Shown here: piece after piece, positions 25,358 to 34,368 of the stretch
Numbering within the stretch: the first letter of the stretch is position 1
Layout: every line of letters begins with the position of its first letter
Program-made: the position numbers and the translations under genes
NCBI RefSeq assembly: GCF_900143255.1
Contig: NZ_FRDI01000006.1
Location: forward strand, 16,234-80,233
Length of the DNA: 64,000 nucleotides
Direction: 5' to 3'
Origin: Desulfovibrio litoralis DSM 11393
Lineage (GTDB): Bacteria; Desulfobacterota; Desulfovibrionia; Desulfovibrionales; Desulfovibrionaceae
Notes under the pieces: model-generated
The model's input: the letters and a program-made list of their open reading frames with translations, nothing else
What the model was told of the DNA's origin: nothing
Database searches by the model: none

Positions 25358-26281
25358 ATGTCAAAAACTCTTCTGACTATAATAATGCCGACTTACAACA
25401 AGGTAAAATATATTCGTAAGGCTTTGAATTCTGTCTTTAAACAACAAACCAACTTTGATTTTAAGGTTATTGTTGCAGATGATGCCTCTTCAGACGGCAG
25501 TGTAGAAATCGTGCAAGAGTTTATGGAGAAATATCCAGATAGAATCACGTTACTTTGTTCTGAAAAAAATCAAAAATTGTTTGCTAATGTGTTGCGTGCT
25601 TATAAAATAACTAAAACCGACTACTTTTGTGTTTTAGATCCTGATGACTTTTGGGTAAATAAGAATTTTTTACAAGATGCAATAGATTTTTTAGAAGCTA
25701 ACAAAAACTTTACTATTTATGGAAACAACTCATTGGTACAACACCAAAACGGTGAGAATATACCTTTTATAAACACAAGACTACAACAAACAACCATAAG
25801 TTTAGAGTCGTTAACCGAAGGCTCTCCATTCTTTTTTACAGCGACTTCCGCAACCGTTTTCCGAAATGTTATTTTTAAAGAAGGCGTGCCACAGAAAATG
25901 ATAGATGCTATTGAGACTCCGGCGGCAATTTCCTTTAGAGGAGATAGTTTTAGGAACTTTATTCATCTAGAGCGGGGGCAAATGTTCTTTCATAATACCA
26001 TAAGTTCCGTCTATTGCATGACCGGTGATGGGATTTGGACAGGTTTAGATGTGATTGAACAAAATAATCTGAATGTGCAATTTTTTGTAGATCTATACTT
26101 GTATTTCGACAAAAAATATGTTTTCTTTGGTTCGATAGCTAAAAACCTATGCTTAAGCACATATAAAGAATTAAAAGAAAGCAAACAACCGGATACTAGC
26201 AAACAAGCACAATTTGAAGAAGTTTTGCGATTATATGACATGATATGCGAATATGTTGGTCCTTGTGATCAACCCCGGTAG
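25358..26281 (+). CDS. Family 2 glycosyltransferase
   Basis: 307-aa GT-A enzyme. The nucleotide-sugar fold is plain: TIIMPTYNKVKYI at the start, VIVADDASSDGSVEIV around residue 45, and the metal-binding DPDDFW near residue 93. It is cytosolic or membrane-peripheral and would add one sugar in surface-polysaccharide assembly; the donor cannot be named. AGGA precedes the ATG. It is first gene of the polysaccharide island and is preceded by a broken copy of its own 5' end. A gap with a decayed aminotransferase separates it from the next gene. Confidence 0.88.
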   Translation: MSKTLLTIIMPTYNKVKYIRKALNSVFKQQTNFDFKVIVADDASSDGSVEIVQEFMEKYPDRITLLCSEKNQKLFANVLRAYKITKTDYFCVLDPDDFWVNKNFLQDAIDFLEANKNFTIYGNNSLVQHQNGENIPFINTRLQQTTISLESLTEGSPFFFTATSATVFRNVIFKEGVPQKMIDAIETPAAISFRGDSFRNFIHLERGQMFFHNTISSVYCMTGDGIWTGLDVIEQNNLNVQFFVDLYLYFDKKYVFFGSIAKNLCLSTYKELKESKQPDTSKQAQFEEVLRLYDMICEYVGPCDQPR

Positions 26282-26404
26282 TAACAAGCAATATAATGAT
26301 AATTTTTTTAGCCCGTTATAAGGTTAAATAGCAATTTTTAAGATGTGTAAGCTCACGTTTAGGTGAAATTCAGATAGCTTTAAATTCAGACAATGATCCA
26401 TTAC

Positions 26405-26548
26405 CCTACACCGCTTTATAAGCAAGGGGCATATCAAAAATTATCTAGTCAAAGATATTTAATGTCCGAACAAATTTAACGAGAGGGGTTGTCATTACCT
26501 AAATTCTGTTTTGACCGATAATGCAGTTAGAAGTTGTTAGGATACTAA
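26405..26548 (+). pseudogene. C-terminal remnant of a DegT/DnrJ-type aminotransferase
   Basis: In one frame the DNA reads TPLYKQGAYQKLSSQRYLM, SEQI, a TAA, then REGLSLPKF; after a frame change LTDNAVRS follows. The order PLY ... (A)E.I.REGLSLP ... LTxxxV is the standard C-terminus of DegT/DnrJ/EryC1/StrS sugar aminotransferases. Stops and the frameshift show it is dead. The rest of the 26282-26632 gap has no recognisable gene. Confidence 0.6.
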
Positions 26549-26632
26549 ATGATTATAAATAAAATATTATTATTTGTTCCGGTTATGAATTTTAAAAATT
26601 AATCAAGTTATATCAATAGGAATATTTCGCAA

Positions 26633-28411
26633 ATGAATGTATCAAATAATCTAATATCTGTAATAATTCCAGCATATAACCATGAACTATATATTGCAAC
26701 AACGATAAAATCAATTATTGCCCAGAGTTATAAAAATATTGAGCTTTTAATTATAAATGATGGATCAACAGATCGTACATGGAATGTCATTCAGAGTTTT
26801 GCAAAAAAATGTGAAAACAGGTTTGTCAGGGTTGTTTTTGAAACGCAAAACAATTTAGGTAGATATGAAACATTAAATAAATTACTTAATCTTGCTCAAG
26901 GGAAATATGTCTATTTAATTGCGTCTGATAATATTGCAAAGCCACAAGCACTAGAAACTTTACATAATTTTTTAGAAAATAATGAAGGTTATGCTCTTGT
27001 TGCTGGTGATAATGAATATATTGATGGTAAAGGTCAGACTTTGGTTATTGGTGATCCTTATAACCGTGATATATCAACTGGATTTATTTATAATACCTTG
27101 GGGCAATATTTACCCCAGAACCGTCCAGATGTGGATTTTCTCTCTTCTGATTTTGAGATTTTTAAGAACCTGCTTAAAGGTAATTCTATTCCGAATGGTT
27201 ATCTAATTCGTAAAAGTATTTTTGAGCAGATTGTTTTTTTTACAAAAGAAGCTCTCCTTAAAGACAACGACTTGATGCTTAAAATTTCACAACAGAGTAA
27301 GTTGAAATATTTAGACGAAATACTTTTTTCGTATCGTATTCATGGTGAAAATATCTCAACAAAAAGTGTGATGCTATATCCCAATAAATATTGTGTGCAT
27401 TTAATGTTTGATAGTAAGCAAGCTGCGGATATTATTGAGTTCATCAACGCTACGTTTGATTCGCAAGAACATGTTTTTTTTGTTTTACCTTATAATGATA
27501 CAAAAGGTATAACAGAACAGCACTCTAATGTTTTCTTTATCAACGATGATCTGGTTGCAAATGATCCGATGTTTTTGGGTGTTATGGAAAAAGCAAAAAA
27601 AATTATCCTGCAGGGTATGTTTTTTTATGAATATATGCAGTTTTTGTGGGTAAATAGGGAATTGTTACCCAAGACTACGTGGGTGGTTTGGGGTGGAGAT
27701 TTAGCAGAAGCACCAGTTGATGAACTAAGGATAAACTTAGTACAAAATATGGGTAGAATAATTGTTGGATCTAGTGCAGAAAAAGATTTAGCTAAAACAA
27801 AGTTTAACGTTGTTGCAGATAAATTGTCAGGTGGACCAGATCAACAAGGATTTGCCTTGGAACTTGATTCTTTATTTATAAACAAAAGGAAACACGCAGG
27901 ACATAATATTTTAGTTGGACATAGTGCATCTAAACAGCTTAACCATATAGAAATATTGTGTTTGCTACAAAAATGTTTTGGAAATGAAGATATTTCAATA
28001 TACTGCCCGTTAAATTATGGAGATATGCAATATGCTGAGAGTGTCAAACTAGTTGGCAAAAATTTGTTTGGTGAAAAATTTACGAGCATTGATAAAAAAC
28101 TTGATATTCAACAGTACATGACATTACTTAATGATATGGACGTAGCGATTTTTCCACAAAAACGCCAACAAGCCTTTGGCACAATGCGTATCCTTTTATA
28201 TCTTGGTACAAAGATTTACTGTGAACCCTTAGCAGGTAGTAGTGAAATCATTCAAGATGCTGGTGGTATAATTTATGATATAAATACTATAAAAGATATA
28301 AGTTTTAGCGAATTTATTATAAACCCCACAATAGAAAAAAACCGACAAGCGATTAAGCCATATTTAGACAATACAATTGCACGCAAAAACTACAGTGATA
28401 TATGTTACTAA
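26633..28411 (+). CDS. Fusion: GT2 glycosyltransferase + WecF-like (GT56) Fuc4NAc transferase
   Basis: 592 aa with two catalytic modules. Residues 1 to about 245 are a GT2 domain (VIIPAYNHELYIA, IINDGSTDRTW, LIASDN in the DXD place). From about residue 255 the sequence matches the 4-acetamido-4,6-dideoxygalactose transferase WecF/RffT family: HLMFDSKQAADIIEFIN, WVVWGGDL, ILVGHSASKQLNHIE, then YGDMQYAESV and VAIFPQKRQQAFGT. Such a fusion could add two sugars in succession to a lipid-linked glycan. The WecE-type aminotransferase at 36 kb would supply the sugar for the second module. The ribosome site is weak (AGGA about 14 bp upstream). Confidence 0.85.
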   Translation: MNVSNNLISVIIPAYNHELYIATTIKSIIAQSYKNIELLIINDGSTDRTWNVIQSFAKKCENRFVRVVFETQNNLGRYETLNKLLNLAQGKYVYLIASDNIAKPQALETLHNFLENNEGYALVAGDNEYIDGKGQTLVIGDPYNRDISTGFIYNTLGQYLPQNRPDVDFLSSDFEIFKNLLKGNSIPNGYLIRKSIFEQIVFFTKEALLKDNDLMLKISQQSKLKYLDEILFSYRIHGENISTKSVMLYPNKYCVHLMFDSKQAADIIEFINATFDSQEHVFFVLPYNDTKGITEQHSNVFFINDDLVANDPMFLGVMEKAKKIILQGMFFYEYMQFLWVNRELLPKTTWVVWGGDLAEAPVDELRINLVQNMGRIIVGSSAEKDLAKTKFNVVADKLSGGPDQQGFALELDSLFINKRKHAGHNILVGHSASKQLNHIEILCLLQKCFGNEDISIYCPLNYGDMQYAESVKLVGKNLFGEKFTSIDKKLDIQQYMTLLNDMDVAIFPQKRQQAFGTMRILLYLGTKIYCEPLAGSSEIIQDAGGIIYDINTIKDISFSEFIINPTIEKNRQAIKPYLDNTIARKNYSDICY

Positions 28412-28489
28412 AGATTAAAGAATTACCTAAAAAATATTTTCAGCTGGGTTTAACCCTCTATATCGGTGTATTTAATGTCAGATTTTAAT

Positions 28490-29185
28490 ATGAAAAAAGT
28501 AGCGATCCTTCAATCAAATTATATTCCATGGAAGGGATACTTTGACATGGTTGCTGCCGTTGATGAGTTTATAATTTATGACGATATGCAGTATACTCGT
28601 AGGGACTGGCGCAACAGAAACCTTATAAAGACTGCCCAAGGTTTACAGTGGCTGACGGTTCCTGTTGTCGTAAAAGGGCAATATGAACAGACCATAAAAG
28701 ATACAAAAATTGAAAACTCTAGTTGGCAAGGTAAACACTGGAAAACATTTTTGCATCAATATAAAAAATCTTTATGTTTTAAGGAAATATCTGATTGGCT
28801 TGAACCTTTGTATATTCAAGAAGAATATACCCATTTGTCTCAACTTAACCAAAAGTTTATTCAGGCTATATGTAGCTATTTAGGCATTAAAACAAAGATA
28901 ACCTGTTCCTGGGATTATACACTGGTTGAGGGTAAAACTGAGCGACTAGCTGATTTGTGTAAAAAAGCTGGTGGAACGGAATATATCTCTGGCCCAGCCG
29001 CAAAAGGATATATAATCCCAGATATTTTTGAGGAATATAACATTAAGTTGACATGGTTTGATTACATTGGCTATAAAGAATATCCACAGTTGTATGGTAA
29101 TTTTGAACACGGCGTGAGTATACTTGACTTGCTGTTCAATTGTGGCAAAAACTCTGCTAATTATATGAGATTTGTGAATATATGA
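28490..29185 (+). CDS. WbqC family protein
   Basis: 231 aa from the ATG giving MKKVAILQSNYIPWKGYFD, the usual start of this family (PF08889); in-frame GTG (28466) and ATG (28475) starts are possible and no good ribosome site decides. Conserved pieces are FIIYDDMQYTRRDWRNRN and EGKTERLADLCKKAGGTEY followed by ISGPAA. WbqC-like proteins occur in O-antigen and glycolipid clusters and are suspected to be transferases or amide-forming enzymes, but the reaction is not established. It lies within the polysaccharide island and is transcribed with its neighbours. Confidence 0.87.
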   Translation: MKKVAILQSNYIPWKGYFDMVAAVDEFIIYDDMQYTRRDWRNRNLIKTAQGLQWLTVPVVVKGQYEQTIKDTKIENSSWQGKHWKTFLHQYKKSLCFKEISDWLEPLYIQEEYTHLSQLNQKFIQAICSYLGIKTKITCSWDYTLVEGKTERLADLCKKAGGTEYISGPAAKGYIIPDIFEEYNIKLTWFDYIGYKEYPQLYGNFEHGVSILDLLFNCGKNSANYMRFVNI

Positions 29186-29222
29186 AGCCTTTGTTGAAAA
29201 AATAAACAAAGCCGGAGACATA

Positions 29223-29921
29223 ATGTTACAAGATAAACAAGTTGGGGAAAACTATGAAAAGTTTTACGCTCAAAGAAGCAGAGGAAAACTCTACCCCACA
29301 GAGTTTGTAGTAAGAACTTTTTTAGCTAACTATCCTAACCTTAACTTCTCCAAACTTCCAATTGGTGCAAGTGTGCTTGACATTGGTTTTGGTGATGGAA
29401 GAAACACTTTTTTCTTGTGCGAACAGGGCTTTGCTGTCAGTGGGGTTGAATTAACTGAAGGCATTAACACTCAATTAAAAAAACGTTTAAATAAAGTCGG
29501 GCTAGATGCAGATTTGCAGGTAGGGCACAACAGTGCAATTCCTTTTCCCAATGCTTACTTTGATTGTATACTTGCTTGTCATAGTTGCTATTATTGTAAT
29601 GAAGAGCAAACATTTCATGACAATATGCAAGAATACAGTCGTGTGTTGAAGCCTAATGGTTACTTAGTTGCTTCTATTGCTAAATCTGATTCATATATTT
29701 TTAAAAATGCTATCCGCAATGCAGACGGAACATTTACTATCAACAATGATCCATATGGTAATCGCAATGGCTATAGGCTACATGCTTTTGTAAATAGTGA
29801 AGAAGCAGAGCGTATGCTTTCGTCGTATTTTAAAAATTTTTCGTTTGGGGTTGCTCAAAATGATTATTATGGAATAGATGAACGGTTGATATGGGTTGTT
29901 TGTCAAAAAAGGATGATTTAA
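29223..29921 (+). CDS. SAM-dependent class I methyltransferase
   Basis: 232 aa. Motif I VLDIGFGDGRNTFFL near residue 53, an acidic end of beta-2 (SGVELTEG), and the post-motif stretch FDCILACHSCYYC mark a Rossmann-type methyltransferase (Methyltransf_11/25-like). The substrate is probably a sugar or glycan in this island (inference). GGAG lies 5 bp before the ATG. The stop overlaps the next start by one base (TAATG), indicating tight co-translation with the second methyltransferase. Confidence 0.87.
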   Translation: MLQDKQVGENYEKFYAQRSRGKLYPTEFVVRTFLANYPNLNFSKLPIGASVLDIGFGDGRNTFFLCEQGFAVSGVELTEGINTQLKKRLNKVGLDADLQVGHNSAIPFPNAYFDCILACHSCYYCNEEQTFHDNMQEYSRVLKPNGYLVASIAKSDSYIFKNAIRNADGTFTINNDPYGNRNGYRLHAFVNSEEAERMLSSYFKNFSFGVAQNDYYGIDERLIWVVCQKRMI

Positions 29922-30889
29922 TGAAAAAGAATACTTACTGTTGTCCTCAAAAAGAGTGTAATCACACTGTTCTTAATGAGGTAGATAACGAATTGCGTTG
30001 TGGAAATGGTCATTCTTATATGTATGCTTCTGGTACGACTATTCCTATTTTTGCAAAAGCAGATGATAATATTAATGAGTACACAGTAAATGATGCTGTT
30101 GAAATGCACGATAATGCTTTAAATTGGCTGTTTGCTACTTTTAATGAAAAAGAGCACCATTTGCGTACACGTATGGTTAATCGTTTGCAATTAAAGAAAG
30201 GTGATACTGTCCTTGTTACAGGAGCTGGGGCGTGTAATGACTTGCCATTTATAGTTAATTCTTTAAATGGGAGTGGGGAAATATATGCACAAGATATTTC
30301 AGAACAAATGCTTCTAGTTGGAGCAAAACGTTACCAAGAAAACAGCGTGAGTTCAGAGATAAAAGTATTTTTTTCTGTTAGTGACGCAACGTCTTTACCG
30401 TTTAGTGATGAATTCTTTGATGCTGCGTATCATTTTGGTGGTATCAATTTGTTTGATGACATAGAGTTAGGCATTTCAGAAATGAGCCGGGTAGTGAAGT
30501 GTGGCGGTAAAATCGTAATCGGGGATGAGGGTTTAGCTCCGTGGTTGCAAAAAACAGATATCGGTAAAATGCTCATACAGAATAATGCACTTTATGCGTT
30601 TACGCCTCCATTGCAATTTTTGCCTAGAAATGCACAAGAAGTTAAATTAACGTGGGAGTTATCAAACTCTTTTTACTGTATTGAATTTATAGTTGGAGCA
30701 GAACCTGTTGTTAATTTAGATATTAAACATGTTGGATTGCGTGGTGGTAGTATTCGTACTAGGTATTTGGGACAGCTAGAAGGCATTAATCCTGAATTGA
30801 AAGATAAAATATATGCCGAGGCTGCGGCACGGGGTATTAGTCGAGTCGATTTTTTAGAATCACTTTTATATAATTCTCTTGGAGAATAA
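29921..30889 (+). CDS. Methyltransferase with N-terminal zinc-ribbon
   Basis: 322 aa. The first 45 residues carry CCPQKEC and CGNGHSY, a four-cysteine ribbon like those ahead of RlmA-type and other methyltransferases. Then comes a class I SAM-binding domain: DTVLVTGAGACNDLPF, IYAQDISEQML, FFDAAYHFGGINLF. Motif I reads VTGAGAC rather than the common LDxGxG, so activity is likely but unproven. The start at 29921 overlaps the previous stop by one base; an upstream in-frame start at 29891 lies inside the previous gene. Confidence 0.82.
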   Translation: MKKNTYCCPQKECNHTVLNEVDNELRCGNGHSYMYASGTTIPIFAKADDNINEYTVNDAVEMHDNALNWLFATFNEKEHHLRTRMVNRLQLKKGDTVLVTGAGACNDLPFIVNSLNGSGEIYAQDISEQMLLVGAKRYQENSVSSEIKVFFSVSDATSLPFSDEFFDAAYHFGGINLFDDIELGISEMSRVVKCGGKIVIGDEGLAPWLQKTDIGKMLIQNNALYAFTPPLQFLPRNAQEVKLTWELSNSFYCIEFIVGAEPVVNLDIKHVGLRGGSIRTRYLGQLEGINPELKDKIYAEAAARGISRVDFLESLLYNSLGE

Positions 30890-30892
30890 GAA

Positions 30893-31843
30893 ATGCCTTT
30901 GAATTATGTTTTTAATTACACAAAGCCTTTTCCATGGAAAAAAAAAGGACTTCTTTTTCAATCCAATATTGACGGGCTTTCGCATGGATCACACCCATGT
31001 GCTATCCATTATAAAGATGACATTTTTATTTTAGCCTTTACAATGAGGGATTACAAACAGCGTTCACAAATATTTTTATCATATGCGAGAGTATCAAATG
31101 GTACAATTGAGCTACTTGGAGAGCCAAAATTAACATTAAGTTATGGAGAACCTGGCTATTTTGATTGTGACGGAGTTATCAGCGGTGCCTTTGTTAAAAA
31201 CAATGATAGTATTTATTTGTACTATGTTGGCTGGCAAAATTTACCCGAAAAAATGTGGATTTGCGATACTGGGAGAGCCATCTTAAACCCACACACACTA
31301 ACTTTAGAAAAAGAATTTACAGGTCCAGTGCTTGGGCGAGATAAAACTAACCCTTTATTTGCTGCGGCAACAGCTTTTTATATAAAAAATGGATTGTGGC
31401 ATACTTGGTATAACTCAGGCATAAGTTGGGAAAGAACGAAAGAAGGTTGGCATCATAAATACGGCTTTCATCATGCGGAATCAACTGATGGTGTGAATTG
31501 GGTTTGTGATACAAAAATGTGCATCCCTTTTGCAGACGAGTATGAGTATGCGTTTGGGCGCCCTAGTGTATATTTTTATAACGGGACTTACAACATGTGG
31601 TTTGCTCATAGGGCGACAAAGTACATATCAACGTATAGAATTGGCTTTGCTAGTTCAAAAGATGGCATTCACTGGAACAGAAATGATTCGATTTCTGGAC
31701 TTGATGTCTCTCCCTCGGGTTGGGATTCTGAAATGGTTTGCTACCCCTATGTTTTTGAGCATAAGGATATTCTTTATATGCTATATAATGGAAATGGTTA
31801 CGGTAAAACCGGATTTGGGCTTGCCGTATTGGAGGAAGAATGA
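30893..31843 (+). CDS. Five-bladed beta-propeller (GH43/GH32-like) protein
   Basis: 316 aa. Repeated blade-like patterns (HPCAIHYKDDIFILAF, YFDCDGVISGAFV, RPSVYFYNGTYNMWFAH, FASSKDGIHWNR) match the five-bladed propeller shared by GH43/GH32/GH68 and related sugar-active proteins. Similar proteins are common in O-antigen clusters without a known reaction. There is no signal peptide, so it would act in the cytosol, which argues against a secreted glycosidase. A GGAG in the end of the previous gene serves as its ribosome site. It overlaps the next gene by 4 bp. Confidence 0.7.
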   Translation: MPLNYVFNYTKPFPWKKKGLLFQSNIDGLSHGSHPCAIHYKDDIFILAFTMRDYKQRSQIFLSYARVSNGTIELLGEPKLTLSYGEPGYFDCDGVISGAFVKNNDSIYLYYVGWQNLPEKMWICDTGRAILNPHTLTLEKEFTGPVLGRDKTNPLFAAATAFYIKNGLWHTWYNSGISWERTKEGWHHKYGFHHAESTDGVNWVCDTKMCIPFADEYEYAFGRPSVYFYNGTYNMWFAHRATKYISTYRIGFASSKDGIHWNRNDSISGLDVSPSGWDSEMVCYPYVFEHKDILYMLYNGNGYGKTGFGLAVLEEE

Positions 31844-32511
31844 AAAAAGTTATTCTTGCTGGAAACGCTGTTACGGCAGAAATTATTTATGACTATCTTG
31901 CCAATGACTCAAGGTATCACGTGGTTGCTCTTACCGTTGATGATGAGTATATAGAGACTGCGACACTCAAACAGGTTTCCTCTATTGGACTTTCAAAAAT
32001 CGTGCAAGAGTATTCTCCTAATGAATATACTGTGATCATGGCAATGGGCTATGATAATATTAACCGAGTTCGCGAATCCATGTTTACACGTTTAAAAGAG
32101 CTTGGATATTCAATTGAAACTTATATTCACCCAGATGCAAAAGTGTACACACATTTTCCTATCGGAGAAGGGACATTAATATTTCCTGGGGCTGTGGTTG
32201 AACCTTTTTGTCATGTTGGCGATAATTGTATGATCTGGTGTAATACTACGGTTGCACACCATTCACGTATTGACAAAAACTGTTGGTTGGCTGCGGGAAC
32301 CGTTATCTCTGGCAAGGTACACCTGATGCAAAACAGTTTTTTGGGTGTGAATTCAACGATTGTTAATAATATTACAGTCGGTGCCTATAATCTTATTGGC
32401 GGTTCAGCCTTTATTAGCAAAAATACAAAGCCCAACACAGTACACCTTGCTCGCTCGGCAGAACAGTTGAGATACAGTTCTGAAGACTATGCCAAATATT
32501 TTGGAGTATAA
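31840..32511 (+). CDS. NeuD/PglD-like sugar O- or N-acyltransferase
   Basis: 223 aa. The N-terminal Rossmann-like half starts KKVILAGNAVTAEI and includes VIMAMGYDNINRVR; the C-terminal left-handed beta-helix has hexapeptide repeats (GEGTLIFPGAVVEPFCHVG, DNCMIWCN, VAHHSRIDKN with a candidate catalytic His). This two-part build is typical of NeuD and PglD, which acetylate sialic acid or UDP-4-amino sugars. It could use acetyl-CoA or, given the ACP next door, an acyl-ACP (inference). A perfect GGAGG precedes the ATG, which overlaps the previous gene by 4 bp. Confidence 0.85.
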   Translation: MKKVILAGNAVTAEIIYDYLANDSRYHVVALTVDDEYIETATLKQVSSIGLSKIVQEYSPNEYTVIMAMGYDNINRVRESMFTRLKELGYSIETYIHPDAKVYTHFPIGEGTLIFPGAVVEPFCHVGDNCMIWCNTTVAHHSRIDKNCWLAAGTVISGKVHLMQNSFLGVNSTIVNNITVGAYNLIGGSAFISKNTKPNTVHLARSAEQLRYSSEDYAKYFGV

Positions 32512-32513
32512 AT

Positions 32514-32753
32514 ATGAATGATCGCTTAAAAGAACTTTTGGCAGAGGTGTTTTCTCTTCGCCTTAGAGAAATTGTGCCAGAGTTAACTAAAGAAGATGTT
32601 GGAAGTTGGGATTCTTTAAAGCAAATGGATTTGGTCGTGTCTCTTGAAAGAGAATACAATATTGAATTGGAAATTGTGGATATTATACGCATGGTAACAG
32701 TTTCCGATATAATAGCTGTTTTGACGGATAAAGGAGTAAACCTTGAAGCTTGA
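32514..32753 (+). CDS. Acyl carrier protein
   Basis: 79-aa four-helix carrier. The phosphopantetheine attachment site is the Ser in SWDSLKQMDLV near residue 36; the acidic helix and LVVSLEREYNIEL follow the ACP pattern. It is not the fatty-acid AcpP (DSLDTVE is absent) but a specialised carrier. It sits 2 bp after the acetyltransferase and overlaps the SDR gene by 11 bp, with the adenylation enzyme two genes on, so it is probably loaded with an acid by that enzyme. Confidence 0.9.
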   Translation: MNDRLKELLAEVFSLRLREIVPELTKEDVGSWDSLKQMDLVVSLEREYNIELEIVDIIRMVTVSDIIAVLTDKGVNLEA

Positions 32754-33483
32754 GCAAGCTAAAATATTAGTAACGGGAGGGGCACAAGGGCTTGGTTATG
32801 CGATTGCAACACACTTGCAATCATGTGGGGCATTTGTGATTATTGCAGATTGTAATGCAGAAGCACTAAAAAACTTGCCAAGCACATTTGAGTTGCATGC
32901 CCTTGACGTAACCTCTCCGGAACAAGCCCAAAGAATTGCTAAACACATTGTTGCAGAGCATGGACATATTGATGTTTTGGTAAATAATGCTGGCGTAATT
33001 TTTAGCGAGCCCTTTGTTAATATTATGAATCCACAAAATATGATGCATGATTATCAACGTTTTTCTGACTCTCTTAAAGTTAATCTCGACTCTGTGTTTA
33101 TTATGACTTCTGCTGTAGTAGAACAAATGGTCTTAAAACGTACCAAGGGCGTGATTATTAATATCAGTTCAATTAGTGCACACGGTAATGAGGGCCAGAC
33201 AGCCTATTCCGCAGCTAAAGCAGGAGTAAATGCTATGACAGCAACGTGGGCAAAAGAATTGGGACGATATGGAATTCGTTGTAATGCAGTTGCACCAGGT
33301 TTTATAGGTACCGATTCAACAAAGAAATCTCTTTCCGAACCTATTTTGAAACATATTATGAGTAACACACCACTAAGACGACTCGGTGAACCATATGAAG
33401 TGGCTAAAGCGGTAGCTTGTCTTATAGAAAACGACTTTATTAATGGTGCTATTTTGCCCGTTGATGGTGGATTGGTTATTTAG
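32743..33483 (+). CDS. SDR-family oxidoreductase (FabG-like)
   Basis: 246-aa NAD(P)-dependent short-chain dehydrogenase. Cofactor motif TGGAQGLG at about 10-17, NNAG near 84, catalytic Ser in ISSISAHG and YxxxK in YSAAKAGVNA. The C-terminal GGLVI is usual. It starts with TTG, chosen because AAGGAG stands 6 bp ahead, inside the end of the ACP gene. It could reduce a keto-acyl-ACP or a keto sugar in this island. It abuts the next gene directly (TAGATG). Confidence 0.9.
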   Translation: MKLEQAKILVTGGAQGLGYAIATHLQSCGAFVIIADCNAEALKNLPSTFELHALDVTSPEQAQRIAKHIVAEHGHIDVLVNNAGVIFSEPFVNIMNPQNMMHDYQRFSDSLKVNLDSVFIMTSAVVEQMVLKRTKGVIINISSISAHGNEGQTAYSAAKAGVNAMTATWAKELGRYGIRCNAVAPGFIGTDSTKKSLSEPILKHIMSNTPLRRLGEPYEVAKAVACLIENDFINGAILPVDGGLVI

Positions 33484-34368
33484 ATGAGGGATAGGCAATT
33501 TGTATTTGTGGGTAACAGACGTTTTGTTTTAGAGGAAATGTGTGCTACAGGGGTTAATTTAAAAAAAGTCTTTGTTGTTGCTAATACCCATTTAGAACGA
33601 GACTTGAAAAATGGTTTTTTATCTTTGCCTTGTCATTATATTATTATAAATAATAAACAAGAATTGTTGTACCACCTTTCAGCGATGTCTTTTGATATTT
33701 TAGTATCTAATGGATGTCCTTATATTTTGCCTATATCACAAATGCCTGTTGCAAAATATGTAAATATTCATCCCTCTTGTCTTCCTGATTTACGAGGAGT
33801 AGATCCCGTTATAGGGGCAATCCTTTTTGAAAAAAATTCTGGAGCTACTTGTCATATAATGGATGATGGTGTTGATACAGGAGACATAATATCTCAAGTA
33901 AGCATACCTTATAATGAAAATCTTGATGTTACTACTTTGTATCAGTTAAGTTTCTGTGCTGAAAAACAAGCTTTTAGAGATGCACTGTTGCTTAAGTTTC
34001 AGGCTCAATATGCACAAAAGTCAAGAGATAGTGATATTTATTATAGTCGAAAACCAGAGGATAGGGTTATTACTTTTAAAGAAGAAAATAATTTTATTTT
34101 GCGTAAAATTAAAGCTTTTAATAATAGGACACAAGGGTGCTTGTTTTTAGTTAACAATAAAAATTATATTGTTTTCCGTGCTGAAATTCTAACAAATTGT
34201 TTTTTAACAGATTATATGCAAAAATTTATGGAAGGTATTGTTGCATTTAGCTATGAAAATAGCATTCTTTTTAAGAAAGATAATGAAATATTAAGATTTA
34301 GTGATATTTCATTTAACAATAACCCAGCAATTCTAGTTGGGGACAAGATTTTTGAGGTTCAGCTATGA
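33484..34368 (+). CDS. Formyltransferase-like protein (sugar N-formyltransferase type)
   Basis: 294 aa. The N10-formyl-THF transferase fold is marked by NIHPSCLPDLRGVDPV (the HPSxLPxxRG motif), the Asn just before (ILVSNGCPYILP), and the catalytic Asp in DDGVDTGDI. It is shorter and more diverged than methionyl-tRNA formyltransferase and lies in a sugar cluster, where the best-known relatives (for example VioF, QdtF, WbkC) formylate amino groups of dTDP or GDP sugars. The C-terminal third is unusual and AT-rich. It overlaps the adenylation gene by 4 bp. Confidence 0.82.
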   Translation: MRDRQFVFVGNRRFVLEEMCATGVNLKKVFVVANTHLERDLKNGFLSLPCHYIIINNKQELLYHLSAMSFDILVSNGCPYILPISQMPVAKYVNIHPSCLPDLRGVDPVIGAILFEKNSGATCHIMDDGVDTGDIISQVSIPYNENLDVTTLYQLSFCAEKQAFRDALLLKFQAQYAQKSRDSDIYYSRKPEDRVITFKEENNFILRKIKAFNNRTQGCLFLVNNKNYIVFRAEILTNCFLTDYMQKFMEGIVAFSYENSILFKKDNEILRFSDISFNNNPAILVGDKIFEVQL

